49,009 nucleotides of DNA from Amycolatopsis sp. (GTDB lineage Bacteria > Actinomycetota > Actinomycetes > Mycobacteriales > Pseudonocardiaceae). The DNA lies in the NCBI RefSeq assembly GCF_025464955.1, contig NZ_JAODNM010000059.1:1-49009 (forward strand), written 5' to 3'. This document shows, piece after piece, positions 33,890 to 42,425 of the stretch (the stretch's first letter is position 1; each line of letters starts with the position of its first letter). The notes under the pieces are model-generated. The model saw only the letters and a list, made by a program, of their open reading frames with translations. It was not told the DNA's origin and made no database searches. A program made the translations under genes and the position numbers.

Positions 33890-34642
33890 CTAGCGCGCTT
33901 CGAGCACAGCGAGGTCACGTACGGCGTACCGGTGGTGCGCGACTTGCTCGTTGATCACCACGCGCAGGCAACGGCCGACCGTGCGCGGCTCCTCCGGATA
34001 CCCGGGCGCGGGCGTACGCGTGCAGACCCTCTCGAACTCGACGTCGGTCAGCCCGTCGACGAGGCCGCGCATCAGGGCCATGCGGTCGGCGCTCGCCTCC
34101 GCCACTTCAGCGAATGACGGACGCGCGTCGAGGTCCACGCCGAGCGCCGCCGCGTCCGCGGGCAGGTAGGAGGGTTGGGGCAGGCCGAGCCGGTGATACG
34201 GCATCGGCTGGTCGAGGACCGTGCGACTCGCCCACGCATCGGTGGCGAAGACGAGATGGCGCAGTGTCTCGGTGAAGGACCATTCGCCGTCGACCCGTTC
34301 ATGGCGAGCCGCTTCCGGCAGCCGCTCGGCGCGGGCGACCGTGTCCGCCCAGATCCGTTCGACGGTGTCCCACATCGCGCGGTAGTCATCGGCCGTGCGC
34401 ATCGCCCGCAGCTGCACCCGTTCCGGGTGCCGACGATCGAGCTCGTCGTCCACGAACGCGGTGACATCGACGTCGTTGACGACGAAGTTGCCGACAACTC
34501 CGTCCACCACGACGTCGGTGAGCAACGAGTCGACGATCTTCACCTTCCGGAAGCCGCAGTCCCGGAAGGTCGCACCGGCGAGGTCGACTTCGGTGAAGCT
34601 CGCCCCGCGAAACGCGTCGGTTTTCTCGTACTCGGCTGCCAT
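33890..34642 (-). CDS. Pentapeptide-like N terminus fused to DinB-type domain
   Basis: 250 residues from ATG 34642, with GGGGAG ten bases upstream. Residues 5-50 have the spaced FRGASFTEVDLAGATFRDCGF pattern of pentapeptide repeats. The rest (DDYRAMWDTVERIWADTVA, RVDGEWSFTETLRHLVFATD, EQVAHHRYAVRDLAVLE) is DinB/DUF664, a four-helix metal-binding fold; the conserved His residues appear as LRHL and AHHRY. Members include mycothiol-dependent enzymes; the fusion layout is seen in actinobacteria. Reaction unknown. Confidence 0.82.
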   Translation of the reverse strand: MAAEYEKTDAFRGASFTEVDLAGATFRDCGFRKVKIVDSLLTDVVVDGVVGNFVVNDVDVTAFVDDELDRRHPERVQLRAMRTADDYRAMWDTVERIWADTVARAERLPEAARHERVDGEWSFTETLRHLVFATDAWASRTVLDQPMPYHRLGLPQPSYLPADAAALGVDLDARPSFAEVAEASADRMALMRGLVDGLTDVEFERVCTRTPAPGYPEEPRTVGRCLRVVINEQVAHHRYAVRDLAVLEAR

Positions 34643-34689
34643 CGCACCATTCTCCCCGATCGACCGCCTGCCGCATGGGCCGTCCTTGC

Positions 34690-34703
34690 ATAGCGATCAC
34701 TAT
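34690..34703. promoter_or_regulatory. Candidate TetR operator upstream of the TetR-P450 pair
   Basis: ATAGcGATCaCTAT is a 14-bp near-palindrome with one mismatched pair, ending 18 bp before the TetR start at 34722. Size and position fit autorepression by the adjacent TetR protein. Confidence 0.5.
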
Positions 34704-34721
34704 CTGAGTAGCGTCGACTAT

Positions 34722-35360
34722 GTGAATGACAGCAGGAAGCGGCTCACCCGTGCCGAAGCCAAGGCACAGACCCGGGAGCTGCTGCTCGAAGCGGCCGCGA
34801 GCACGTTCGCCGACAAGGGGTTCGCCGGCGCTTCGGTCGACGAGATCGCCGAAGCAGCCGGGTTCTCCATCGGGGCGCTGTACTCGAACTTCGCCAACAA
34901 GGAACAGCTCTTCATGGAGGTGCTGTCCACGCGGGCCACCAGCCGCGTCGCCCAAGCGACCCAGATCATCGAGGGTGGGGAAGACGGCCTGCAGGACCCG
35001 ATGGCCGCGCTCGGCCGGCTGCTGGTCGACGTCGCGGACAAGGACATCGACTTCGCGCCGCTGCGGGCCGAGTTCTGGCTCTACGCGGTGCGCAACCCTG
35101 CGGTCCTGGACACCTTCGCGGCTCGGATGCGTGAGCCGACCGAAGCGCTGGAACACCTGGTGGGCAAGGAAATGGACCGCCACGGGAATCCCGCCGCGGT
35201 CCCCGCGACAAATGTGGCCGTCGTGGTCCACGCCCTGTTCCAGGGCCTGGTCCAGCAGCGGCGGATCGACCCGGCGAGTGTGCCGGACGAGCTGTTCGGG
35301 CAGGCACTGGGGTGGCTGTTCACCGGCGTCAAAAACGCAGAGCAAGGGGAATGTCGATGA
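34722..35360 (+). CDS. TetR-family regulator coupled to cytochrome P450
   Basis: 212 residues from GTG 34722; the frame extends upstream to 34395 only as an antisense shadow of the DinB gene. Helix-turn-helix: FADKGFAGASVDEIAEAAGFSIGALYSNFANKEQL. No ribosome-binding site precedes the GTG, so the transcript is probably leaderless. The stop overlaps the P450 start by ATGA, a tight coupling that makes the P450 the obvious target, with self-repression. Confidence 0.88.
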   Translation: MNDSRKRLTRAEAKAQTRELLLEAAASTFADKGFAGASVDEIAEAAGFSIGALYSNFANKEQLFMEVLSTRATSRVAQATQIIEGGEDGLQDPMAALGRLLVDVADKDIDFAPLRAEFWLYAVRNPAVLDTFAARMREPTEALEHLVGKEMDRHGNPAAVPATNVAVVVHALFQGLVQQRRIDPASVPDELFGQALGWLFTGVKNAEQGECR

Positions 35361-36595
35361 CCGAAACCATGGCGTCCGCGCCGACCCTGCAAGCACTTTT
35401 CGACCCGAAGCACCGCGCGGACCCCTACCCCGACTATCGCGGCTGGCAGCTCACCGCGCCGATTTCCGAGCCGGTCGACCGGCTTTTCGTGCTGACCAAG
35501 CACAAGGACTGCACGGCCGTCCTCCGGGACCTGCGCTTCGGCCACGCCGAAGGCGACGAAGCGGGCCCACTGCGCGCCAAGCCGGTCGATGCCAAGGAAT
35601 ACACGCTGGTCGACGAAAACGGCAACCCGGTCCGGTCGTTCCTCGGGCTGAACCCGCCCGACCACTCGCGGCTGCGCAAACTCGTGTCGAAGGCATTCAC
35701 CCCTCGGATGATCACCCAGCTGACCCCGCGGATCGAGCAGATCACCGCCGAGCTGCTCGACGCCGCGCTCGCCGTGGCCGGTCCGGTCGACCTGATCAGG
35801 GACTTCGCGTCCCCGCTGCCGGTGGTCGTGATCAGCGAGCTGCTCGACGTCCCGCTGGCCGACCGTGAACGGTTCGAAGGCTGGTCCCACCAGCTGGCCC
35901 GTGCGCTGGACCCCGACTTCCTGCTGCCGGCCGAAGTACGCGAGAGCGCCATGCGCGCCAGGGAGGAGTTCGCCGACTACTTCCGCGAGCTGGTCGCGCT
36001 GCGGCGGGCGAACCCGGGTGACGACCTGCTGTCCGCGTTGGTCGCGGTTCACGACCAGGGCGACGTGCTCACCGAGAACGAGCTGCTCGCCACCCTGATC
36101 CTGCTGCTGATCGCCGGCCACGAGACCACGGTCAACCTCATCGGCAACGGCACGCTCGCGCTACTCCACCACCCGGACCAGCTCGCCCGTCTGCGCGACG
36201 AGCCCGAGTTGATCGACCGCGCCGTCGAAGAACTGTTGCGCTATGACTCCCCTGTCCAACTCACGTTCCGCTACGCGCTCGAAGACGCCGAAGTCGGCGG
36301 CCAGGCAATCCCGCGCGGTTCCTTCGCTCTGCTGCTGATCGGCGCCGCGAACCGTGACGCCGAAGAGCACACCGATCCGGATGCCCTCGACGTCGGCCGC
36401 GAACCCTCCCGCCACCTCGCGTTCGGCCAGGGCGTGCACTTCTGCCTCGGCGCCCCCCTCGCGCGGCTGGAAGGCCGGATCGCGCTGGGCGCCCTGACCC
36501 AGCGCGCTCCCGGCCTCCGCCTCTCCGGCGAGCCCACGTGGAAGGACAACGTCGTCCTCCGCGGGCTGGCGACCCTGCCGGTCACCCTGCGCTGA
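35357..36595 (+). CDS. Cytochrome P450
   Basis: 412 residues from ATG 35357, chosen for the AGGGGA seven bases upstream and the ATGA overlap. Key motifs: I-helix LLLIAGHETTVNLI (oxygen-activating Thr), ExxR in ELLRYDSPV, heme loop FGQGVHFCLGAPLARLE with the axial Cys. A soluble class I bacterial P450 needing ferredoxin and reductase, neither of which is adjacent. Its substrate is unknown; proximity to TetR suggests inducible oxidation of a hydrophobic effector compound. Confidence 0.94.
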   Translation: MTETMASAPTLQALFDPKHRADPYPDYRGWQLTAPISEPVDRLFVLTKHKDCTAVLRDLRFGHAEGDEAGPLRAKPVDAKEYTLVDENGNPVRSFLGLNPPDHSRLRKLVSKAFTPRMITQLTPRIEQITAELLDAALAVAGPVDLIRDFASPLPVVVISELLDVPLADRERFEGWSHQLARALDPDFLLPAEVRESAMRAREEFADYFRELVALRRANPGDDLLSALVAVHDQGDVLTENELLATLILLLIAGHETTVNLIGNGTLALLHHPDQLARLRDEPELIDRAVEELLRYDSPVQLTFRYALEDAEVGGQAIPRGSFALLLIGAANRDAEEHTDPDALDVGREPSRHLAFGQGVHFCLGAPLARLEGRIALGALTQRAPGLRLSGEPTWKDNVVLRGLATLPVTLR

Positions 36596-36965
36596 GGCCC
36601 GCCCCAGGACCCCTCGGGGTCGGGGTAGTCGGTTCTGTCCAGAGGAGCAAGGACCGGGGCGAGTGGGTGCTGGTAGCGGGGTTGAGGGCCAGTCGCGTCG
36701 TGCAAGTGGTGCTGGTGATGGCGATGTGACTGTTGAGGCTCCTGACGGCACTTTCGGCAGGGCGACGACGTCAAGGCCTAGTTGAGTACGCCTTACGCCG
36801 TGAAGGTGGCCTTCACGACACGTCACAGCGTCACACCTGCCACATCAGTCGCATCAGTCGCGTAAAACCGAACCCGCCACCTCAACCGACCAACCACCCG
36901 ACAACCCTCGGGGCCACCCTTGTGGCGTTCAACGCCATCAGTGTGGCCCCGAGGGGTCCCTGGAC
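36596..36965. other. 370-bp intergenic region between P450 and hopanoid operon
   Basis: No gene seen. Contents: agcaaggaccggggc at 36646-36660 (the same string as in the HNH upstream regions), a small hairpin cgtgaagg-tgg-ccttcacg at 36799-36817, and the nested hairpin at 36905-36955 before hpnH's end. Confidence 0.6.
36905..36955. terminator. Nested hairpin at the end of the hopanoid operon
   Basis: Outer arms ccctcggggccac (36905-36917) and gtggccccgaggg (36943-36955) pair perfectly over 13 bp. Inside, tggcgtt and aacgcca (36923-36937) form a second stem. It begins about 10 nt beyond the hpnH stop on the reverse strand and probably ends the operon's transcript. Confidence 0.65.
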
Positions 36966-37970
36966 TCAGCCACCCACGGCGGCCCGGATGGTCTCCTTCA
37001 GCGAGCCCAAGGTCGCGATGACGGCGGTGGGTTCGTACCCGCAGTGCGCCATGCAGTTCGCGCAGCGGGGGTCCTTGCCTCGGCCGAAGGCGTCCCAGTC
37101 GGTCTCCTCGATCAGCTCCTTGTACGTCTTCGCGTAGCCGTCGTCGAGCAGGTAGCACGGACGCTGCCAGCCCAGCAGCGAGTACGACGGGATGCCCCAC
37201 GCGGTGCAGTCGAGGTCGCGCTTGCCTTCGAGGAAGTCCAGGAACACCGGCGAATGGTTGAGGCGCCAGCGCTTCCGCCGTCCGCCGCCGAACGCCTTGG
37301 TGAACAGCTCGCGGGTCTGCTGGACACCGAGCCAGTGTTCCTGGTCCGGTGCCTTCTCGTAGGCGTACGCCGGCGAGATCTGCATGTTGTCGACGCCGAG
37401 ATCGTCGTTGAGGAAGTCCAGGACGTCGATGATGTCCTGCGGGGTGTCGCTGGTGAAGAACGTCGTGTTCGTCATGACCTTGAACCCGGCGGCCTGCGCC
37501 TGTTTGATCGCGGCGACCGCGGCGTCGAACCCGCCGACCTTGCGCACCGACGCGTCGTGGCGTTCGCGGAGCCCGTCGATGTGCACCATCCACGCGAAGT
37601 TCCGGTGCGGCTTGAACTTGTGCATGTGCTTGGGCAGCAGCAACGCGTTGGTGCACAGGAAAACGATCTTCCGCCGATCCAGCAGCTGCCGCACGATCTC
37701 GTCGATCTTCGGATGCATCAGCGGCTCACCGCCGGCGATGGACACCATCGGCGCGCCGCTCTCCTCGATCGCGCCGACGGCCTGTTCGACCGGCATCCGC
37801 TGCTTCAGCAGAGCCGCCGGCTGCTCGATCTTGCCGCAGCCGCCGCATTTGAGGTTGCAGGCGAACAGCGGTTCGAGCTCGACCAGCAGCGGGAACTTCT
37901 CCTTGCGCAGAACCTTTTGCTTCATCAGGTAACCGCCGAGTCGCATGGACTGGCGAAGTGGCATTGCCAA
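36966..37970 (-). CDS. hpnH: Adenosyl-hopene transferase HpnH (radical SAM)
   Basis: 334 residues. Start taken as TTG 37970 because GGAGG lies ten bases upstream and the family opens MAxPLRQ; ATG 37964 is the alternative. The radical SAM cluster is FACNLKCGGCGK (Cys38, 42, 45), followed by SIAGGEPLMHPKID and the C-terminal Cys group CANCMAHCGYEPT. HpnH adds a 5'-deoxyadenosyl radical to hopene to make adenosylhopane, the precursor of extended hopanoids. Last gene of the operon, 2 nt after the HpnG-IspH gene. Confidence 0.93.
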   Translation of the reverse strand: MAMPLRQSMRLGGYLMKQKVLRKEKFPLLVELEPLFACNLKCGGCGKIEQPAALLKQRMPVEQAVGAIEESGAPMVSIAGGEPLMHPKIDEIVRQLLDRRKIVFLCTNALLLPKHMHKFKPHRNFAWMVHIDGLRERHDASVRKVGGFDAAVAAIKQAQAAGFKVMTNTTFFTSDTPQDIIDVLDFLNDDLGVDNMQISPAYAYEKAPDQEHWLGVQQTRELFTKAFGGGRRKRWRLNHSPVFLDFLEGKRDLDCTAWGIPSYSLLGWQRPCYLLDDGYAKTYKELIEETDWDAFGRGKDPRCANCMAHCGYEPTAVIATLGSLKETIRAAVGG

Positions 37971-37972
37971 GG

Positions 37973-39445
37973 TCAGAGCACCTCCCGAGGTAGCGTGAAC
38001 GTGACGTTTTCTTCCATCAGCCGGCTTTCGGTGATGGTGAGCGGACCGAGCCCGCCAAGGCAGCGGACGACCTCCTCGACGAGATGCGGGGGCGCCGAAG
38101 CACCGGCGGTGATACCGACACGAGCCGTGCCGGCAAGCCAGTCGAGGTCGACTTCGCCGCGGTCGTCGACCAGGTGCGCCCGCACGCCTTCGCGTTCGGC
38201 GACCTCGGCGAGCCGCCGCGAGTTGGACGAATTCGGCGAGCCGACCACGAGCATCAGGTCCACCGCGCTCGCGACAGCCCGCATGGCTCGTTGCCGGTTC
38301 GTTGTCGCGTAACAGATGTCGTCTTTGCGCGGCGCGGTCAGCGCGGGGAACCGCTCGCGGAGGATGGCCGCGATCTCCTCGGCCTCGTCCGCCGCCAACG
38401 TCGTCTGCATGGTGTACGCGACGCGCTCGGCGTCCCGCGGGAGCACCTTGCGCGCGGCCGCGGCGTCCTCGACCACGACGACGTGGTCGGGCGACTCCCC
38501 CACAGTGCCTTCGACCTCTTCGTGGTCGGCGTGCCCGATCAGGAACACCGTGTCGCCGCGGCCCGAATACCGCCGGACCTCGTTATGCACCTTGGTCACC
38601 AGCGGGCAGGTGGCGTCGATGACCGAGAGCTGCCGGTCTTCCGCGGCACGCCGGACCGAAGGCGCGATCCCGTGTGCGGCGAAGACGAGCGTGCTGCCTT
38701 CCGGAACCTCGTCGACCTCCTCGACGAACACGGCGCCGCGCTCCTGCAGGTCACGCACGACGTGGGTGTTGTGGACGATCTGCCGCCGGACGTACACCGG
38801 CGCGCCGTACCGCCGCAGCGCCCGCTCGACGATGTCGATCGCCCGCCCGACCCCGGCGCAGAACGAGCGCGGGCTCGCGAGCAGGACCTCGCGCGGCCCG
38901 GTCGCCGCCGTCCACTGTTCCAGCACCGGGACCGTGGCCCGCAACGCGCGCAGTGAGGCCACCCCGCGGCCGAGGGTGCCCGGCCGGAGCAGCGGATGGT
39001 CCGCGGTGTCCACAATGGCCCGGATGACCGCGAGCGGAGTACCCGACTTGGCCAGCTGACTCGATTCCATGTCCACGGCGAGCGCGCCGCTTCGAGCCAG
39101 TTCGAGCCGTTCACGACCGCTGACGACGTGGTCCGCGGACACGATAGGTCCCATGTGGACGGTCAGGCCGAGCCTGCGCAGCGCACCGGCCAGCAACGGC
39201 GCCGACGGCACCGCGACGCTGGTGCCCGGACCGCGGACCTCGTCGGCGACGACGACGTCCCCCGGCCGCACCTCGGGCGCCAGCCCACCGCCCACGCCCG
39301 CGATCACCATCGGCCCGTCGGGCAGCCTGGCGGCCGCGGCGGCCGAGCGCCGGGGCCCGATACCGGTGCGCACCACGTCCATGCGTGCCGAGCGAAGCGC
39401 CGCCTGCTCGACACGCATCGGCGTGCACACCACCGCTCGGGTCAT
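37973..39445 (-). CDS. HpnG-like nucleoside phosphorylase fused to IspH
   Basis: 490 residues from ATG 39445, overlapping the shc stop as ATGA. Residues 1-175 are an MTA/SAH-nucleosidase-type phosphorylase (MVIAGVGGGLAPEVRPGD, LAVDMESSQLAK with the catalytic-type Glu), the HpnG role of removing adenine from adenosylhopane. Residues 186-490 are a full-length IspH reductase with its three cluster Cys at 196 (SPRSFCAGV), 280 (DATCPLVTK) and 378 (DDICYATTN), plus QIVHNTH, AAHGIAPSV, GHADHEEVEGTVGE and GSPNSSNSRRL. IspH reduces HMBPP to IPP and DMAPP. Both halves look intact. In many hopanoid clusters hpnG is a separate gene. Confidence 0.9.
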   Translation of the reverse strand: MTRAVVCTPMRVEQAALRSARMDVVRTGIGPRRSAAAAARLPDGPMVIAGVGGGLAPEVRPGDVVVADEVRGPGTSVAVPSAPLLAGALRRLGLTVHMGPIVSADHVVSGRERLELARSGALAVDMESSQLAKSGTPLAVIRAIVDTADHPLLRPGTLGRGVASLRALRATVPVLEQWTAATGPREVLLASPRSFCAGVGRAIDIVERALRRYGAPVYVRRQIVHNTHVVRDLQERGAVFVEEVDEVPEGSTLVFAAHGIAPSVRRAAEDRQLSVIDATCPLVTKVHNEVRRYSGRGDTVFLIGHADHEEVEGTVGESPDHVVVVEDAAAARKVLPRDAERVAYTMQTTLAADEAEEIAAILRERFPALTAPRKDDICYATTNRQRAMRAVASAVDLMLVVGSPNSSNSRRLAEVAEREGVRAHLVDDRGEVDLDWLAGTARVGITAGASAPPHLVEEVVRCLGGLGPLTITESRLMEENVTFTLPREVL

Positions 39446-41352
39446 GAGCCGCTCCGGACGTACCGGCCGAGTGCGGACACCGGGAACACGATGCGGTAGA
39501 GGTGATAGGACAGGTAGAAGTCGCCGGGGAACCCGGTGCCGGTGTGCTTCGCCTCGTCCCAGCCGCCATCCGGACGCTGCCGGTCGCACAGCCACCGCAC
39601 CCCGCGCTCGGTCGCCTCCAACTGCCGTTCGCCCGCGGCGAGCAGCGCGAGGAGCGCCCACGCGGTCTGCGACGGCGTCGAGTCGCCCCGGCCTGCCCAG
39701 GCGGGATCGTCGTAGGACCGCAGGTCCTCGCCCCAGCCGCCGTCGGTGTTCTGGTGCTCGCACAACCATGTCGTCGCCCGCCGGATGCTCGCCGCGCCGG
39801 CCGGGATCCCGGCCGCGACCAGCGCCGGGACGACCGCACCGACGCCGTATACGTAGTTGACGCCCCAGCGCCCGAACCACGAACCGTCGGGCTCCTGCGC
39901 GTCGAGGAGCCAGTCGACACCCCGCTGGCACGACTCGGAATCGGCAAGTCCTTCAGCGGCAAGCATTTCGACGACGTGCGCGGTGACGTCGGCCGACGGC
40001 GGGTCGATCACCGCGCCGAAGTCGCAGAACGGCAGCTTCGTGGCCAGCGTCCGGGTGTTGTCCGCGTCGAACGCGCCCCAACCGCCGTCACTCGACTGCA
40101 TCCCCTCCAACCAGGCCACACTGCGGTCGATCGCGTTACGCAGCCGCCGGTGGTTCGGATGGCCCAACCGCCTGAGCGCGAGCACGACTTCCGCGGTGTC
40201 GTCGGTGTCGGGATAGCCCTCGTTGGCGAATTCGAAGGCGAACCCACCCGGCTCCAGCGAAGGGCGCCGGACGGCCCAGTCGCCGGTGACCCGGATTTCC
40301 TCGCCCAGCAGCCATTCCGCCGAGCGCACCACGGCATCGTCGCTGCCCGGCACCCCGGCGTCCAGCAGCGCGGTCAAGGCGAGGCCGGTGTCCCAGACCG
40401 GTGACTGGCAGGCCTCCAGGCGCCGGACCCAGCCGTCGGGAGTCTCCTCGCGGATGATGAACCCTTCGAGCCCGTCAAGTCCCGCTTTCAGCGCGGGGTG
40501 GTCCAGTGGATACCCGAGCAGGTGCAGCGCCAGCACGGAATACACCCACGGCGGCTGGATCCCGCCCCATGAACCATCCGCCTCCTGGCGCGCCAGGATC
40601 CACTCGGCGGCTCGGCGCATCGCCATCTTCCGCAGTGGTTTGACGGGCAGCCGCGAGTACGTGCGCAGGACGACGTCGAGGTGCTGGAAGAACCCTGGCC
40701 AGGTCCACGGCTTGGCGAACGCGCCGGGACGGGCGCCCGTACGCAGTTCGTCGACCCCGAAGGGCAGCGGCCGGACCGGGCGCAGGGTCCCGACGATGGT
40801 CAGCGGCACGATCGTCTGCCTCGCCCAGCACGCGAAGTCGTAGACGTTCAGCGGAAACCAGGACGGCAGGAGAATCAGCTCCGGCGGCAGGGTCGGCAGG
40901 TCGTCCCACGGCCAGAGGCCGAACAGCGCCAGCCAGATCCGGGTGAACACCCGCGTGCCTTCGAGCCCGCCGTTGTCCCGCACGAATTGCGCGGCAAGGG
41001 CCAGCCACGGCGCGTCGACCGGATCACCGGCCAGCCGCAGGGCGACCCACGCCTCGACGGTCGTCGACAGGTCCGCGGGGCCGCCCGGGAAAGTCGCCCA
41101 GGTGCCGTCCTCGCGTTGTTGCGAACGGATCCACCGGGCGGCTTCCTCGCTCTGGTCTGGCCGCAGAATGCCGAGGAACTGCCGCAGCAGCAGGTCTTCG
41201 GCGTCCATCGTCACGTTGGTGGCCAGTTCGCCCTTCCACCAGCCCTGCGCGTCCTGTTGGCCGCGCAGGTATTCGACGGCGAGCCGCAGTGTTTCCTCGG
41301 CCGAGCGCGCGGAGCCGGCTTGCTGTCCGGTGTCGGGAACGGTCTGGGTCAT
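39442..41352 (-). CDS. shc: Squalene-hopene cyclase
   Basis: 636 residues from ATG 41352 with GGGAGG upstream, sharing TGATG with the prenyl synthase stop. The acid motif DTDD (382-385, PDTDDTAEVV) protonates squalene. Several QW repeats are visible: QEADGSWGG, QSSDGGWGAFD, QEPDGSWFGRWG, QNTDGGWGED, QRPDGGWDE. The length is normal. Membrane-associated enzyme converting squalene to hopene or hopanol. Confidence 0.96.
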   Translation of the reverse strand: MTQTVPDTGQQAGSARSAEETLRLAVEYLRGQQDAQGWWKGELATNVTMDAEDLLLRQFLGILRPDQSEEAARWIRSQQREDGTWATFPGGPADLSTTVEAWVALRLAGDPVDAPWLALAAQFVRDNGGLEGTRVFTRIWLALFGLWPWDDLPTLPPELILLPSWFPLNVYDFACWARQTIVPLTIVGTLRPVRPLPFGVDELRTGARPGAFAKPWTWPGFFQHLDVVLRTYSRLPVKPLRKMAMRRAAEWILARQEADGSWGGIQPPWVYSVLALHLLGYPLDHPALKAGLDGLEGFIIREETPDGWVRRLEACQSPVWDTGLALTALLDAGVPGSDDAVVRSAEWLLGEEIRVTGDWAVRRPSLEPGGFAFEFANEGYPDTDDTAEVVLALRRLGHPNHRRLRNAIDRSVAWLEGMQSSDGGWGAFDADNTRTLATKLPFCDFGAVIDPPSADVTAHVVEMLAAEGLADSESCQRGVDWLLDAQEPDGSWFGRWGVNYVYGVGAVVPALVAAGIPAGAASIRRATTWLCEHQNTDGGWGEDLRSYDDPAWAGRGDSTPSQTAWALLALLAAGERQLEATERGVRWLCDRQRPDGGWDEAKHTGTGFPGDFYLSYHLYRIVFPVSALGRYVRSGS

Positions 41353-42425
41353 CAAGCCTCCCGGGTCACGATGAATCGGGCGAGGGCGCCCAGGTCCGAG
41401 CGCGGGCCTTCGGGCATCGACACCTCGGCGAGTGCCCGCAATGCCGACGCCATCCGGCGCTCCGCCTCCGCGGTGGCCCACTCGCGGCCGCCTGCGGTTT
41501 CGACGAGGCCGGCGATCCTGGCCAGCTCCGGTTCGTCGGAGGCTTCCTCTCCCGCCAGCCAAGCCGCGAGCTCCCGACCGGCGGCTCCGCCGTGCGTGGT
41601 CGCGAACGTCACCGGCAGGGACTTCTTGTGCGAACGCAGGTCCGAGAACACCGACTTGCCGGTGACCGCCGGGTCGCCCCAGATCCCCAGCACGTCGTCG
41701 ACGAGCTGGAAGGCCAGCCCCAGCTCTTCGCCGAACGCCGAAAGCGCGTCGACCACCGCCGCGGGCGCCCCGGCCAGTACCGCCCCGATCGCCGCACTCG
41801 CGGACAGCAGCGCGCCGGTCTTCCCAGCCGCCATCGTCACGCATTCCGGCAGGGTGACGTCGTCACGCTGCTCGAATTCGACGTCGAGCACCTGGCCGTG
41901 GATGAGCCGCCGGGTGGTCTCGGCCAGAAGCCGGGCCGCACCGATCGCTTCGGCCGTGCCGCGTTCCAGCAGGACCTCCTGGGCCAGCGCGAGCATGGCG
42001 TCACCGGTCAGGATCGCGCTCGGCGCGCCCCACACCGCCCACACCGTCGGCCGGTGACGCCGCTCGGTGTCGCCGTCCATCAGATCGTCGTGGACGAGTG
42101 AGAAGTTGTGCACGAGTTCGACGGCGACCGCGCCGGGGAGACCGACCTCCGCGGACGCGCCGGCGGCCTGCGCCGAGAGCGTCGCCAAGGCCGGCCGGAT
42201 GGCCTTCCCGCCCTGGCCCGTTGTCGGCGCGCCGTCGATGTCCGTCCACCCCAGGTGATACGAGGTGATCGCGCGGCTGGTGTCGTCGAGCCGCCCGACC
42301 GCTTCCCGCATCACCGGCAGCACCGCATCCCGGCTCTTTCGCAGTGCCTCCAGGGTTGTTTCCTGGGTCGCTTCCTGGGTATCCCCTACCGCGGACTTCG
42401 TTGCCGCAGGAATGGTGACCGTCAT
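41352..42425 (-). CDS. Polyprenyl (probably farnesyl) diphosphate synthase
   Basis: 357 residues from ATG 42425, overlapping the hpnE stop as ATGA. First Asp-rich motif VHDDLMDGDTERR; second Asp-rich region LVDDVLGIWGDPAVTGK; GGKAIRPALATL near the start. It condenses IPP with DMAPP/GPP to a short-chain allylic diphosphate. In this operon the product is expected to be farnesyl diphosphate, the substrate of HpnD, but chain length cannot be read with certainty. The N-terminal Thr-rich segment is unremarkable. Confidence 0.92.
   Translation of the reverse strand: MTVTIPAATKSAVGDTQEATQETTLEALRKSRDAVLPVMREAVGRLDDTSRAITSYHLGWTDIDGAPTTGQGGKAIRPALATLSAQAAGASAEVGLPGAVAVELVHNFSLVHDDLMDGDTERRHRPTVWAVWGAPSAILTGDAMLALAQEVLLERGTAEAIGAARLLAETTRRLIHGQVLDVEFEQRDDVTLPECVTMAAGKTGALLSASAAIGAVLAGAPAAVVDALSAFGEELGLAFQLVDDVLGIWGDPAVTGKSVFSDLRSHKKSLPVTFATTHGGAAGRELAAWLAGEEASDEPELARIAGLVETAGGREWATAEAERRMASALRALAEVSMPEGPRSDLGALARFIVTREA

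Noticed and set aside
39442..41844. Extended 800-codon squalene-hopene cyclase
   Set aside because: The extra N-terminal part overlaps the prenyl synthase in another frame and is Arg/Gly-rich; ATG 41352 has a good ribosome-binding site.
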